Made by a program: the position numbers and the translations under genes | From: Alphaproteobacteria bacterium | GTDB taxonomy: Bacteria; Myxococcota_A; UBA796; UBA2385 | Reading direction: 5' to 3' | NCBI GenBank assembly: GCA_020632755.1 | Contig: JACKEY010000010.1 | Location: forward strand, 124,001-188,000 | Length of the DNA stretch: 64,000 nt | Notes under the pieces: model-generated | Told to the model about the DNA's origin: nothing | The model's input: the letters and a program-made list of their open reading frames with translations, nothing else | Databases searched by the model: none | Part shown: positions 1 through 9,071 of the stretch, one piece after another | Layout of the letters: every line of letters begins with the position of its first letter | Numbering within the stretch: position 1 is the first letter of the stretch

Positions 1-52
1 CCGAAGGCTTCATGGCGCGGCAGCCGTCCCTGCGGTGACACCGTCGTGGTGA

Positions 53-82
53 TTGTCAGCACCATGCAAAGCCCGGTACGCT
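53..82 (+). promoter_or_regulatory. Candidate promoter of the first lipoprotein gene
   Basis: TTGTCA (53-58) and TACGCT (77-82) are separated by 18 bp and resemble -35 and -10 elements; TACGCT fits the TAnnnT pattern seen before other genes here. A leader of about 45 nt with GGAG (119-122) would follow before the ATG at 130. Nothing else is visible in bases 1-129. Confidence 0.35.
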
Positions 83-129
83 GTCGGCGCAGGCACGCGT
101 CCGTGCCGTGACGTCCCGGAGACGCCTCC

Positions 130-1893
130 ATGCAGCGCCAGCACCTCGTCCTCCTCCTCGGCCCCGTCCTCCTCTCCGCATGCCGCGAGAAGGTCGAGTA
201 CGACTTCGGCAACGAAGCCCCCTCGGCCCCGGAGATCTCCCTCTCCCCGACCGCGCCGAGCGACGACGACGACCTGACCGTCAGCATCACCTCCGAAGCC
301 AGCGACCCCGACGGCGACGCGCTGTCCTACAAGTACAGCTGGTACCTGGACGGCGAGCTGCGGGCCGACTTCACCAGCAGCCGCGTGCCCGCGGGCATCA
401 CGCGCAAGGGCCAGACCTGGTCGGTCGAGGTCCGCGCCTGGGACGGCCGCGCCAAGAGCGAAGCCGCGACGGCGCAGGTGTCGATCATCAACGCGCTGCC
501 CGAGCTGACGGTGTCGATCAGCCCGACCGAGGTCGGCACCGACGGCAGCCTGAAGGCCCTGGCCAGCGCCATGGATCCCGACGGCGAGGAAGTGACCGTC
601 ACCTACAGCTGGTACGTCGACGGGGACCTGCAGGCCTACCGAGGCGACACGCTGGACGGCGAGCTGTACTTCGACAAGGGCCAGGACGTGTACTGCGAGG
701 TCACCGGCGTCGACCCCGACGGCGGCGAGGCGTCGGCCACCAGCGAGACGGTGACGGTCGGCAACACGGCGCCGAGCGCGCCCGGCGTGGACATCGTGCC
801 CGCCAACCCGCTGGTCGACGACGACTTCGTCTGCCTGATCACCGGCGGCGACACCGATCGCGACGGCGAGGCCATCAGCTACGTCGTGTCGTGGACTCGC
901 AACGGCAGCGCCTACACCGCCACGAACACCACGACCTACACCGGCGACACCATCACCGCCGCCGAGACCGAGGACGGCGACATCTTCGAGTGCTCGGCCT
1001 ACGCGACCGACGGCGAGGAGAACAGCATCAGCCGCACGGCCAGCGCCGAGGTGATCTCGTGGGAGGGCCCGCGCGACTTCGGCCCCTGCGACCAGACCGG
1101 CCAGACCGGCCCCGACCAGTCGATGTGCGACGACGCCTACGCCGGCACGCTGCTGGACGGCTTCGTGACGGTGAACGACGGCATCCAGGAATGGACCGTC
1201 CCGAGCACCGGCAGCTACGTCATCACGGCCTGCGGCGCCCAGGGCGCGGGCGCGGCGACCACCAACGACGGCGGCCAGGGCGCCTGCGTCGACGCGCTGT
1301 TCGAGCTCGAGGAAGGCGCGGTGCTCTACATCGCCATCGGCCAGAACGGCACGGGCGAGGACAGCGGCAGCAACGGCGGCGGCGGCGGCGGCACCTTCGT
1401 GGTGGCCGAAGGCGACGAGCCGCTGCTGATCGCGGGCGGCGGCGCCGGCACCCGGACCGGCGCGACCATGGACGGCTGCCCGGGTCGCGACGACGAATAC
1501 GGCGGCGACGGCGGCAGCAGCAGCACCAGCAGCTGCCCGGCGTCGAGCGTCAGCCTGGGCCAGGGCGGCGGCATCGCGTCGAGCTCCTACGGCGCAGGCG
1601 GCGCGGGCTTCGATGGCGACGGCTCGAGCGACTACGGCACGGGCGGCCTGTCCTGGGCCAACGGCCTGACCGGCGGCAACGGCTACAGCTGCGGCACGTC
1701 GGCGCCCGGCGGCTTCGGCGGCGGCGGCTCGGGCAACGGCTGCTACGGCGGCGGCGGTGGCGGCGGCTACACCGGCGGCGACGGCGGCTACATGGCCGGC
1801 GGCGGCGGCTCGTACAGCGCGGGCACCGACACGGTGATGGAAGCCGGGGCCGGCGACGGCGCGGGCTGGGTCACCATCGACATTCCCTACTGA
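130..1893 (+). CDS. Lipoprotein with Ig-like repeats and a glycine-rich domain
   Basis: The 587-residue product starts with a lipoprotein signal (MQRQHLVLLLGPVLLSAC, acylated Cys about residue 18), so it should sit on a membrane facing outwards. Three Ig/PKD-like repeats follow (about residues 30-310), each with a DPDG-type loop and a Y-S-W-Y/T strand. Residues about 355-587 are extremely Gly-rich, with VLYIAIGQNGTG, GGGGGGTFVV and PLLIAGGGAG. This order closely resembles the glycine-rich domain of animal ALK/LTK receptors, a fold also found in bacterial surface proteins. The ATG at 130 is preceded by GGAG. A role in adhesion or ligand binding is inference. The kinase gene starts 63 nt downstream, apparently with its own promoter. 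Confidence 0.85.
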   Translation: MQRQHLVLLLGPVLLSACREKVEYDFGNEAPSAPEISLSPTAPSDDDDLTVSITSEASDPDGDALSYKYSWYLDGELRADFTSSRVPAGITRKGQTWSVEVRAWDGRAKSEAATAQVSIINALPELTVSISPTEVGTDGSLKALASAMDPDGEEVTVTYSWYVDGDLQAYRGDTLDGELYFDKGQDVYCEVTGVDPDGGEASATSETVTVGNTAPSAPGVDIVPANPLVDDDFVCLITGGDTDRDGEAISYVVSWTRNGSAYTATNTTTYTGDTITAAETEDGDIFECSAYATDGEENSISRTASAEVISWEGPRDFGPCDQTGQTGPDQSMCDDAYAGTLLDGFVTVNDGIQEWTVPSTGSYVITACGAQGAGAATTNDGGQGACVDALFELEEGAVLYIAIGQNGTGEDSGSNGGGGGGTFVVAEGDEPLLIAGGGAGTRTGATMDGCPGRDDEYGGDGGSSSTSSCPASSVSLGQGGGIASSSYGAGGAGFDGDGSSDYGTGGLSWANGLTGGNGYSCGTSAPGGFGGGGSGNGCYGGGGGGGYTGGDGGYMAGGGGSYSAGTDTVMEAGAGDGAGWVTIDIPY

Positions 1894-1944
1894 GCCCTGC
1901 GGCCGCAGCCCGCGGGGTCGACCAGCGCCCCCGCAGGGCGCGGC

Positions 1945-1950
1945 TATGCT
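1945..1950 (+). promoter_or_regulatory. -10-like hexamer TATGCT, leaderless kinase gene
   Basis: TATGCT ends 6 nt before the GTG at 1957, and no Shine-Dalgarno precedes that GTG. If TATGCT is the -10 element, transcription would start at or next to the start codon. No convincing -35 is visible. Confidence 0.4.
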
Positions 1951-1956
1951 CGCCCG

Positions 1957-4900
1957 GTGACCCTGACCCCCCCGCCCCTGCCCGGCGACCGCGTCGGCCC
2001 CTACCTGCTCGGCGACATGCTGGGCGTGGGCGGCATGGCCACGGTCTACCGTGCGACCGACCCGGGCGGCCGCACGGTCGCGGTCAAGATCCTGCACCCC
2101 GGCAAGGCCGAGACCGACGACGCGCGGCGCTTCCGGCGGGAATTCCTGACCCTTCGCGACCTGCGCCACGAGAACGTGGTGGCGGTGCACGAAGCCGGCG
2201 TGCACGGCGACTACCCGTGGATCGCCATGGAGCTGGTCGAGGGCACCGATCTGGGCACCCTGGCCGACCAGTGGGCGGAGGACCCGCCGCCGGACCGCTG
2301 GGGCCGGGTCGAGCACGTGCTGCGCGGCCTGTGCCGGGCCCTGTCCTATGTGCACGAGCAGGGGCTGATCCACCGCGATCTCAAGCCCAGCAACGTGCTG
2401 GTCACGCGCGCGGGCGACCCGAAGCTGACCGACTTCGGCGTGGTGAAGGCCCCCGGGCAGTTCACGACCCAGCTGACGATGGCCGGCCGGCTGGTCGGCA
2501 CCATCGCGTTCATGGCGCCCGAGCAGATCACCGGCGACGCCGTCGACAGCCGGGCCGACCTGTACAGCCTGGGCGCGGTGCTCTACGTGCTGCTGACCGG
2601 CCGCAAGCCCATCGAGGCCGACAGCATCGCCGGCTACCTGAGCCGCCACCTGACCCACACCCCGGCCCCACCGTCCGAGCTGGACCCGCGGGTGCCCGCC
2701 CGGCTGGAGCGGGTCTGCCTGCGGCTGCTGCAGAAGGACCCGGTGCAGCGCTACGCCAGCGCCCGGCAGGTGCTGTCGGCCCTGGACAGCGAAGAAGGCC
2801 ACGGCGGGCCCACCGTCCAGGGGCGCGAGCCCGAGCTGACCAGCCTGCTGGAGCGCGTGGAGCGCATGCAGCAGGGCGCGGGCGGCGTCGTGGCGATCAC
2901 GGGGGCCGAGGGGTCCGGCAAGAGCACGCTGCTGCGCGAGCTCGTCGCCCGGGCGCGCGAGGCGGGGCACGAGGTGGCCTGGGCCGACGGGGCGGCCGCG
3001 CAGCCGCTGCGCACCCTGCGCGCGCAGATGCCGGTGCGGGGGCCGCTGGAGGAGGATCTGACCGATCCAGGCGAGGACATCGCGTCGGTCACGGCCGGGC
3101 GGCCCTGGACCCTGGTGGTCGATCACCTCGACCAGCTGTCGGACGGGGAGTACGCCTGCCTGACGGGGCTCATCCGCCAGCAGGTGGCCATCGAGGGCGA
3201 GCCGCTGCTGCTCATCGGCGCGGTGCGGGACCCGCAGGGCCGCGCCGCCGGGCTGGTCACGGGGGCCGAGACCGGGCTGACGAGCGACGCGCTGGCGCTG
3301 CCGCCGCTGTCGGAGAAGGCCGTCGTGTCGCTGCTGCGCGACAAGGGGCTCGGCGGCGCGGGCGGGGCCGTGCTGGGCCGCCGGCTGTGCGAAGAGGACC
3401 ACGGCCTGCCGGGGCCCATCCTGGAGCACCTCGACACGCTGGTGCAGACCGGCTGGCTGCGGCAGGGCGACGACGGCGGGCTGCACTGCACGCGCGGGCT
3501 GGACGATCTGCGGGACGCGCCCCTGCCGATGCCCGAGCGGCTGCGGCAGCGCGAGGCCGGGCGCCTGGCGGGGCTGCCGTCGGACGCGCGCGCCCTGCTG
3601 GAGGCCAGCGCGGTGCTGGGCGTCGGCGCGCCCCTGGCGCTCGCGGCGAAGGTCGCCGAGCTCGAGCCGGACCGGGCCGTCTCCGCCGCCGACGCGCTGA
3701 TCGCCCAGGACCTGCTGCGGCGGGCCGAGGACCAGTCGATCGAGCCGGCCAGCGATCGCCTGCGCAACGTCGTCTACGGCAGCATGCGCCCCGAGCGGCG
3801 GGCCGCCCTGCACCGCGCCGCCGCCGCGGCCCTGCGCCGCCGCGGGCGACGCCAGAGCGCGCTGGGCGACCACGTGCTGCGGCACCTGCTGTCCGGCGGC
3901 CAGCTGGCCGAGGCCTACCCGATGCTGCTGCGGCTGGTGCGCCACCGGCTGGCCGCCCAGCAGCTCGACGCGGCGCGGCGGCTGCTGCGGCGGGCCCTGG
4001 ACGTCCGGGCCGCGGCCGAAGCGGTGCTCGAGCCGGACGAGGCCCAGCGCCTGCGCCGGACCCTGTTCACCCTCGAAGCCGAGGTCGCCCAGCGTGCCGG
4101 CGAGCTGACCGTGGCCCTCGACGCCTGGGAGCGCGCCCGCGCCGCCGCCGTCGACGATCGCGACACCCAGGGCGAGGCCCGCGCCCTGGCCGGCGCCGGG
4201 CTGGTGCAGGCCGCCCGCGGCGACGCCGACGCCGCCATCGACGGCCTGCGCGACGCCGCCCACACCCTGCCCCAGGGCGATCCCCTGTGGCCCCGCGTGG
4301 CCCAGGCCCTGGCCCAGGCCCACCTGTGGCGCGGCGAGACCGCGGAAGCCGCCGCCACCTGGCAGCGCCTGGTCGAGGTCGCCCGCGCCGTGGGCAGCGA
4401 GATCGACGCAGCACGCTCGCAGGCCGGCCTGGCCCTGTGCGCGCTGGTCGACGGGGACCTGGTCCAGGAGCGCAGCCGGCTGGATCGCGCGGCCACCCGC
4501 CTGCGCGTGCTGGACGCCGACGCCGACCTGGCGCCGGCCCTGCTGCACCTCGGCCACCTGCTCCTCGCCGACGGCCAGCTCGACGACGCCTTCTCCCGGG
4601 CCCAGGAAGCCGAGCGCTGCGCCCATCGCGCCGGCCTCTCCCTCGTCCGCATCGAAGCGCACGGCCTGGGCGCCCAGGCCCGGGCCGCGGCCGGCGCCGA
4701 CGCCGAGGCCCGCCAGCTGGCCCGCGAAGGCGCCGTGCTGGCCCGCACCCGCGGCGCCGCCGACCAGCTCCCGGTGCGCGCCGCCCTCCTCCCCCTGGTG
4801 CGCGCCCTCATCGAGACCGACCAGGTGGACCAGGCCCGGCCGCTGCTGCGCGCCGACACGCCGCGCAGCTGCCGGCCCCTCGACGCCCCCTCGACCGCCT

Positions 4901-5262
4901 TCGTCGCCGTGCGGGCGCGCTGCGCGTCCTACACGGACCCCGCCGCCGCCGTCGCCCTGGCCGAGCAGGCCCGCACCATGCCCCTGCCGCGGCTGCCCTG
5001 GCTGGCCGCCCGCGTGCAGCTCGACATCGCCCTGGCCCTGTTCGGCGCCGACAGGGCCCGCGCCCGCGACGCCGCCCGGCGGGCCCGGGACGCCACCCGC
5101 GGCGGGGGGCTGCGCATGCTGGCGCTGGAAGCCGACGCCCTGGGCCTGGCGCTGGGCCTGCCCCACGTGCACGCCGACGGGATCCGCGAGCTGGCCCGCA
5201 CGCTCGACACGGAAGCCGGCGCCGGTGGCCGGCTGGCTGCGCGGTGGGCGCCGGCGCGCTGA
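1957..5262 (+). CDS. Ser/Thr protein kinase with ATPase and TPR regions (kinase 1)
   Basis: The 1101-residue protein starts with a complete Hanks-type kinase domain: Gly loop LGVGGMATV (about 22-30), Lys44 in VAVK, HRDLKPSN (Asp141), DFG (159-161) and APEQ. After it comes a STAND/AAA-like ATPase region with an intact Walker A, GAEGSGKS (316-323), and a Walker-B-like stretch LVVDHLD near 387. The remaining 500 or so residues are Ala/Leu-rich helical repeats, probably TPRs. The layout matches the large signalling kinases common in Myxococcota. No membrane segment is seen, so it is probably cytosolic. The GTG start is chosen because it lies just upstream of the Gly loop. It is first of three similar genes in a row; substrate unknown. 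Confidence 0.93.
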   Translation: MTLTPPPLPGDRVGPYLLGDMLGVGGMATVYRATDPGGRTVAVKILHPGKAETDDARRFRREFLTLRDLRHENVVAVHEAGVHGDYPWIAMELVEGTDLGTLADQWAEDPPPDRWGRVEHVLRGLCRALSYVHEQGLIHRDLKPSNVLVTRAGDPKLTDFGVVKAPGQFTTQLTMAGRLVGTIAFMAPEQITGDAVDSRADLYSLGAVLYVLLTGRKPIEADSIAGYLSRHLTHTPAPPSELDPRVPARLERVCLRLLQKDPVQRYASARQVLSALDSEEGHGGPTVQGREPELTSLLERVERMQQGAGGVVAITGAEGSGKSTLLRELVARAREAGHEVAWADGAAAQPLRTLRAQMPVRGPLEEDLTDPGEDIASVTAGRPWTLVVDHLDQLSDGEYACLTGLIRQQVAIEGEPLLLIGAVRDPQGRAAGLVTGAETGLTSDALALPPLSEKAVVSLLRDKGLGGAGGAVLGRRLCEEDHGLPGPILEHLDTLVQTGWLRQGDDGGLHCTRGLDDLRDAPLPMPERLRQREAGRLAGLPSDARALLEASAVLGVGAPLALAAKVAELEPDRAVSAADALIAQDLLRRAEDQSIEPASDRLRNVVYGSMRPERRAALHRAAAAALRRRGRRQSALGDHVLRHLLSGGQLAEAYPMLLRLVRHRLAAQQLDAARRLLRRALDVRAAAEAVLEPDEAQRLRRTLFTLEAEVAQRAGELTVALDAWERARAAAVDDRDTQGEARALAGAGLVQAARGDADAAIDGLRDAAHTLPQGDPLWPRVAQALAQAHLWRGETAEAAATWQRLVEVARAVGSEIDAARSQAGLALCALVDGDLVQERSRLDRAATRLRVLDADADLAPALLHLGHLLLADGQLDDAFSRAQEAERCAHRAGLSLVRIEAHGLGAQARAAAGADAEARQLAREGAVLARTRGAADQLPVRAALLPLVRALIETDQVDQARPLLRADTPRSCRPLDAPSTAFVAVRARCASYTDPAAAVALAEQARTMPLPRLPWLAARVQLDIALALFGADRARARDAARRARDATRGGGLRMLALEADALGLALGLPHVHADGIRELARTLDTEAGAGGRLAARWAPAR

Positions 5263-5288
5263 CCGGGCGGGCCTCGACGCGCTACCTT
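5259..5288 (+). promoter_or_regulatory. Candidate leaderless promoter of kinase 2
   Basis: CTGACC (5259-5264) and TACCTT (5283-5288) are 18 bp apart. TACCTT ends 6 nt before the GTG at 5295, the same geometry as before kinase 1, and there is no Shine-Dalgarno. It lies in the 32-nt gap between the two kinase genes and the end of the first. Confidence 0.4.
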
Positions 5289-5294
5289 GGCGCG

Positions 5295-8200
5295 GTGAGC
5301 CAGGACCCACCCATTCCCGAAGCCTCGGCTGCAGGCGCCCTTCCCGAAGAGATCGAGATGGGCGGGCGCGTGCTGCGTCCGGGCGACTTCATCGACATGT
5401 ACCGCTACGAGCGGCCCATCGGAAAGGGCGGCATGGCGGTGGTGCTGCTGGCGCGGGATCCCGGCGATCGGCCGGTGGCCATCAAGGTCCTGAAGGCCAG
5501 CCGCATGCGGACGGGCCTGGCGCGGTTCCGCCGCGAGTTCCGGGCGCTGGCCCGGCTGGACCACCCGAACATCATCGGGGTCGAGAGCTGGGGCGACGTC
5601 TGGGGGCACCCCTACCTGGCCATGGAGTACGTCGACGGCATCGACCTGCACACGCACATCCGCCGCATGGTCCGCCGCCCGCCGGCCGTGCGCTGGCCGT
5701 GGACCGAAGACGTGCTGGTCCAGCTGCTGCGCGCGCTCGGCCACCTGTCGCGCCGCGGGCTGGTGCACCGCGATCTCAAGCCCAGCAACATCCTGGTCAA
5801 CAGCGACGGCACCTGCAAGCTGACCGACTTCGGCATCGTCAAGGACCTGGACCCCAGCGAAGACCCGGTGCTGTCGACGACGCTGGTCGGCACCTGGGCC
5901 TACGCCAGCCCCGAACAGATCGCCGGCGACCCGGTCGACCACCGAAGCGATCTGTACAGCCTGGGCGTCATCCTGTACGCGATGCTCACCGGCCGCCGGC
6001 CCTTCGCGGCCAAGGACATGGGCGGCTACCTGGAGCTGCACCGCACCAAGCGGCCGGCCCCGCCGCTGCAGCTCGAGCCGCGCTGCCCGCCCGAGCTCGC
6101 CGACATCTGCCTGCGGCTGCTGGCCAAGTCGCCGCGGGATCGCTTCCAGAGCGCGGGCGAGGTGCTCGAGCTGTTGCTCGACGACGAGTCCGACGAGCCG
6201 AGCAGCAGCGTCGACAGCGGGACCGGCACCACCTGGACGCCGCCGCTGGTCGGCCGCGAGGCGCCGCTCGGCCAGGCCGGTGAAGCCCTGTCCCGCCTGA
6301 CCCGGTCCGAAGGCGGCGTGCTGCTGATCGAAGGCGCCGGCGGCAGCGGCCGCAGCCGGATGCTGTCGGCGGTGGTCCAGGAAGCCGCCCGCCGCGAGCT
6401 GCCGGTGTTCGAGGCCCGCATCCAGCAAGGCGACAGCGCCTTCGGCGCGCTGTTGACCATCGCCCGGGAGATCGGCCAGGAGCTGGGCGGCGACACCCCG
6501 CCCGAGCTCGCGCGGGCCATCGCCCGGTTCGCCCAGGGCCAGGGCCGACTGCCCGGCGACGCCCGCTACCAGCTGTTCGACGGCGTGCGCACCGCCCTGT
6601 CCCGGCTGCTCGATCGCGGGCCCCAGGTCGTGGCCCTCGACGACCTGCAGGACGCCCCCGGGCCGCTGCTCGAGCTGCTCGGCTACCTGGTGCGCACCCT
6701 CATCTCGCGGGATGGCCGGCCGCTGTTGCTGGTCGCCACCGGACGCACCGAGTCCCGCCGCCCGCCGGTGGCCCCGGCCCCCGACGACGACCTGGTGCTG
6801 GACGACGTGCCGGACGCCGGCACCTGGGCGGCCTTCCGCACCGGCCGCGACCTGGGCCTGCACCCGCAGACCCTGCGGCTGTCGCCCCTCGACGTCGCCG
6901 ACATCTGGCAGCTCGTGTCCGACCTGGTCGGCGAAGGCCCGGCGACCACCCCTCTGGCCCAGCGCCTGGCCGAAGAGACCGGCGGCGACGCGCTGTTCGT
7001 GGTCGAGTTCCTGCGCGGGCTGCTGCACCGCGACCTGATCGTGCCGCGCGGCGACGGCGGCTTCCGGCTGACCGTCGACCCCCGCGACCTGGCCGGCGAC
7101 CGGCTGTCCCTGCCGCCCGGGCTGCGCCAGGCGATTCGCGAGCGGCTGGAGCCCCTGGACGACGACGCGCGCACCCTGCTGGAAGTCGCCGCGGTGGCCG
7201 GCCGGGAGCTGGATCTGGAGGTGCTGCTGGACGTGGTCGAGCTGGCGGCCGACGACGAGGTGGACGAAGACACCGAGGTCGGCGAGGGCGAAGGCGAGGC
7301 GGCCCCGGCGGCAGCGGCGGCGACGGTCGCCTGGAACGCCGGCGAGGACCGCTGGATGGACGCGCTGGACCGGACCATCGCCCTCGGCCTGCTGACCGAG
7401 CGGCGCGGCGGCCTGGGCAGCACCGTGTCCGTGCTGCAGCGGCAGGTGGGCGAGGTCGTGGTCGAGGACCTGGCGACCGAGACCTGCCGGCTCATCCACC
7501 GCCGGCTGGCCGCCGCCCTGGAGCTGCACCACGGCGCCAGCCCCGTCGCCGCCGAGGCGATCGGCGAGCACTACCGCCGGGCCGGGGACGCCGCCCGCGG
7601 CTACCGCTACCTGGTGCGCGCCGCCGTCGGCCTGCTGGAGCGCTCGCTCCTGACCGAAGCCGGCCCGCTGCTGCACCGCGCCCGGGCGCTCCAGGCCCAG
7701 GCCCAGGCGCTGCTCCCGGCGGACGAAGCCGCCGAGATGGCCCTGTCGCTGGACCAGGTCGAAGCCGAGCTGCACGCCAACCGCGGCGACTGGGACGAAG
7801 CCGCGCGGGCGCTCGACGCCCTGCGCCGCCGGGCGAACACCATGGACCGGACCGAGATCGCCGGCGACGCCGCGGTGCAGCTGGGCATCACCCTGCGCCG
7901 CCTGGGCCGCGGGGCCGAGGGCGAGGACATGGTCCGCGACGTGCTGGTCGAAGCCCGCCAGCGCCACGACCGGCGCACCGAGCTGCGCGCCCTGCACGCC
8001 CTGGCCGGCATCGCGTGGTCGCGCGGCGACCTGGACGGCTGCGAGAAGCTGGCCAGCCAGGGCCTGGTCAGCGCGACCGGCGGCGAGATGGCCGAGGGTC
8101 GGGCCGGCATCCTGCTGGCCCTGACCGCGGTCCAGGCCAGCAAGGGCCAGCTGGCCAGCGCCATCGCCGGCCTGTCCGAGGCGGAGGAGCTGCTGCGCGC

Positions 8201-9050
8201 CCTGCGCGAGAAGAAGACCCGCGCCAGCGTGCTGTGCAACCTGGCCGAGCTGCTGACCTGGCAGGGCGACTTCGCCGCCGCCCACGCCCGGTCCGAAGAG
8301 GCCCTGTCCCTGGCCCGCGACATGGTCTACCGGGTGGTCGAAGCCAGCGCCCTGCGCTGCCGCGGGCTGGTGCGCTTCAACCTGGGCCAGCGCGACCGCG
8401 CGCGCCTGGACCTGGAGGCCGGCCTGGCCATCGCCCGCGAGCTCGGGCTGCCCGAAGAAGAAGTGCCGATCCGCTTCCTGCTGGCCCTGCTCGCGCTGGG
8501 CGACCACGAGCCCGGCAAGGCCGAAGAACACGCCATCGCCGCCCGCAGCGCGGTCATGCGCGCCGATCCCGAGCGGTTCGGCCCCGCCATCGAGGCCGTG
8601 CTCGCCCGCAGCCTGGCCGCGCAGGGCCACGACGAAGAAGCCCGCTCCGTGATGCTGCCCCTGCGCGCCATCCCCCAGGAGCTGCACGCCCCCCGCCGCA
8701 CCGAGCTGGTCGTGCTGATGGCCGAAGCCTGGGAGCTGCTGGGCGAGCGCGCCCACGCCCGCGAGCTCGCGCTCGAGGCGACCACCCTCGCCACCCGCTA
8801 CCAGCTGCGCTCGTGGGGCCTGCTTGCCTGGGCCACCGTCGCCCGGCTGGCCGACCCCGATCGTTTCCTCGAAGACGCCCACCTGTCCGACGAGGCCCGC
8901 CAGGAGCGCTTCGCCCTGGCCGAGAAGGCCCGTCGGGAAGGCGCCGCCCTCGCCCGCACCATGCTCGCCACCCTCCCGCCCGACACGGCCGCCGCCTTCC
9001 GGCAGCGCCAGGACGTGGTGACCCTGCTCGGCAGCGCCCTTCGGTTCTGA
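5295..9050 (+). CDS. Ser/Thr protein kinase with ATPase and TPR regions (kinase 2)
   Basis: This 1251-residue paralogue of the preceding kinase keeps all kinase motifs: IGKGGMAVV (42-50), Lys64 in VAIK, VHRDLKPSN (Asp160), DFG (178-180) and SPEQ. The following ATPase region has GAGGSGRSR where Walker A normally reads GxxxxGK[ST], so the nucleotide-binding Lys is Arg. A Walker-B-like stretch VVALDDLQD follows. An acidic then Ala-rich stretch (codons around 7250-7330) interrupts the ATPase/helical part, and about 500 residues of TPR-like repeats complete the protein. The GTG at 5295 puts 40 residues before the Gly loop. The stop at 9050 is 21 nt before the proposed start of kinase 3. Whether the ATPase still binds ATP is uncertain. 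Confidence 0.93.
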   Translation: MSQDPPIPEASAAGALPEEIEMGGRVLRPGDFIDMYRYERPIGKGGMAVVLLARDPGDRPVAIKVLKASRMRTGLARFRREFRALARLDHPNIIGVESWGDVWGHPYLAMEYVDGIDLHTHIRRMVRRPPAVRWPWTEDVLVQLLRALGHLSRRGLVHRDLKPSNILVNSDGTCKLTDFGIVKDLDPSEDPVLSTTLVGTWAYASPEQIAGDPVDHRSDLYSLGVILYAMLTGRRPFAAKDMGGYLELHRTKRPAPPLQLEPRCPPELADICLRLLAKSPRDRFQSAGEVLELLLDDESDEPSSSVDSGTGTTWTPPLVGREAPLGQAGEALSRLTRSEGGVLLIEGAGGSGRSRMLSAVVQEAARRELPVFEARIQQGDSAFGALLTIAREIGQELGGDTPPELARAIARFAQGQGRLPGDARYQLFDGVRTALSRLLDRGPQVVALDDLQDAPGPLLELLGYLVRTLISRDGRPLLLVATGRTESRRPPVAPAPDDDLVLDDVPDAGTWAAFRTGRDLGLHPQTLRLSPLDVADIWQLVSDLVGEGPATTPLAQRLAEETGGDALFVVEFLRGLLHRDLIVPRGDGGFRLTVDPRDLAGDRLSLPPGLRQAIRERLEPLDDDARTLLEVAAVAGRELDLEVLLDVVELAADDEVDEDTEVGEGEGEAAPAAAAATVAWNAGEDRWMDALDRTIALGLLTERRGGLGSTVSVLQRQVGEVVVEDLATETCRLIHRRLAAALELHHGASPVAAEAIGEHYRRAGDAARGYRYLVRAAVGLLERSLLTEAGPLLHRARALQAQAQALLPADEAAEMALSLDQVEAELHANRGDWDEAARALDALRRRANTMDRTEIAGDAAVQLGITLRRLGRGAEGEDMVRDVLVEARQRHDRRTELRALHALAGIAWSRGDLDGCEKLASQGLVSATGGEMAEGRAGILLALTAVQASKGQLASAIAGLSEAEELLRALREKKTRASVLCNLAELLTWQGDFAAAHARSEEALSLARDMVYRVVEASALRCRGLVRFNLGQRDRARLDLEAGLAIARELGLPEEEVPIRFLLALLALGDHEPGKAEEHAIAARSAVMRADPERFGPAIEAVLARSLAAQGHDEEARSVMLPLRAIPQELHAPRRTELVVLMAEAWELLGERAHARELALEATTLATRYQLRSWGLLAWATVARLADPDRFLEDAHLSDEARQERFALAEKARREGAALARTMLATLPPDTAAAFRQRQDVVTLLGSALRF

Positions 9051-9071
9051 TCCGTCTTCCCGGAGACCTTC

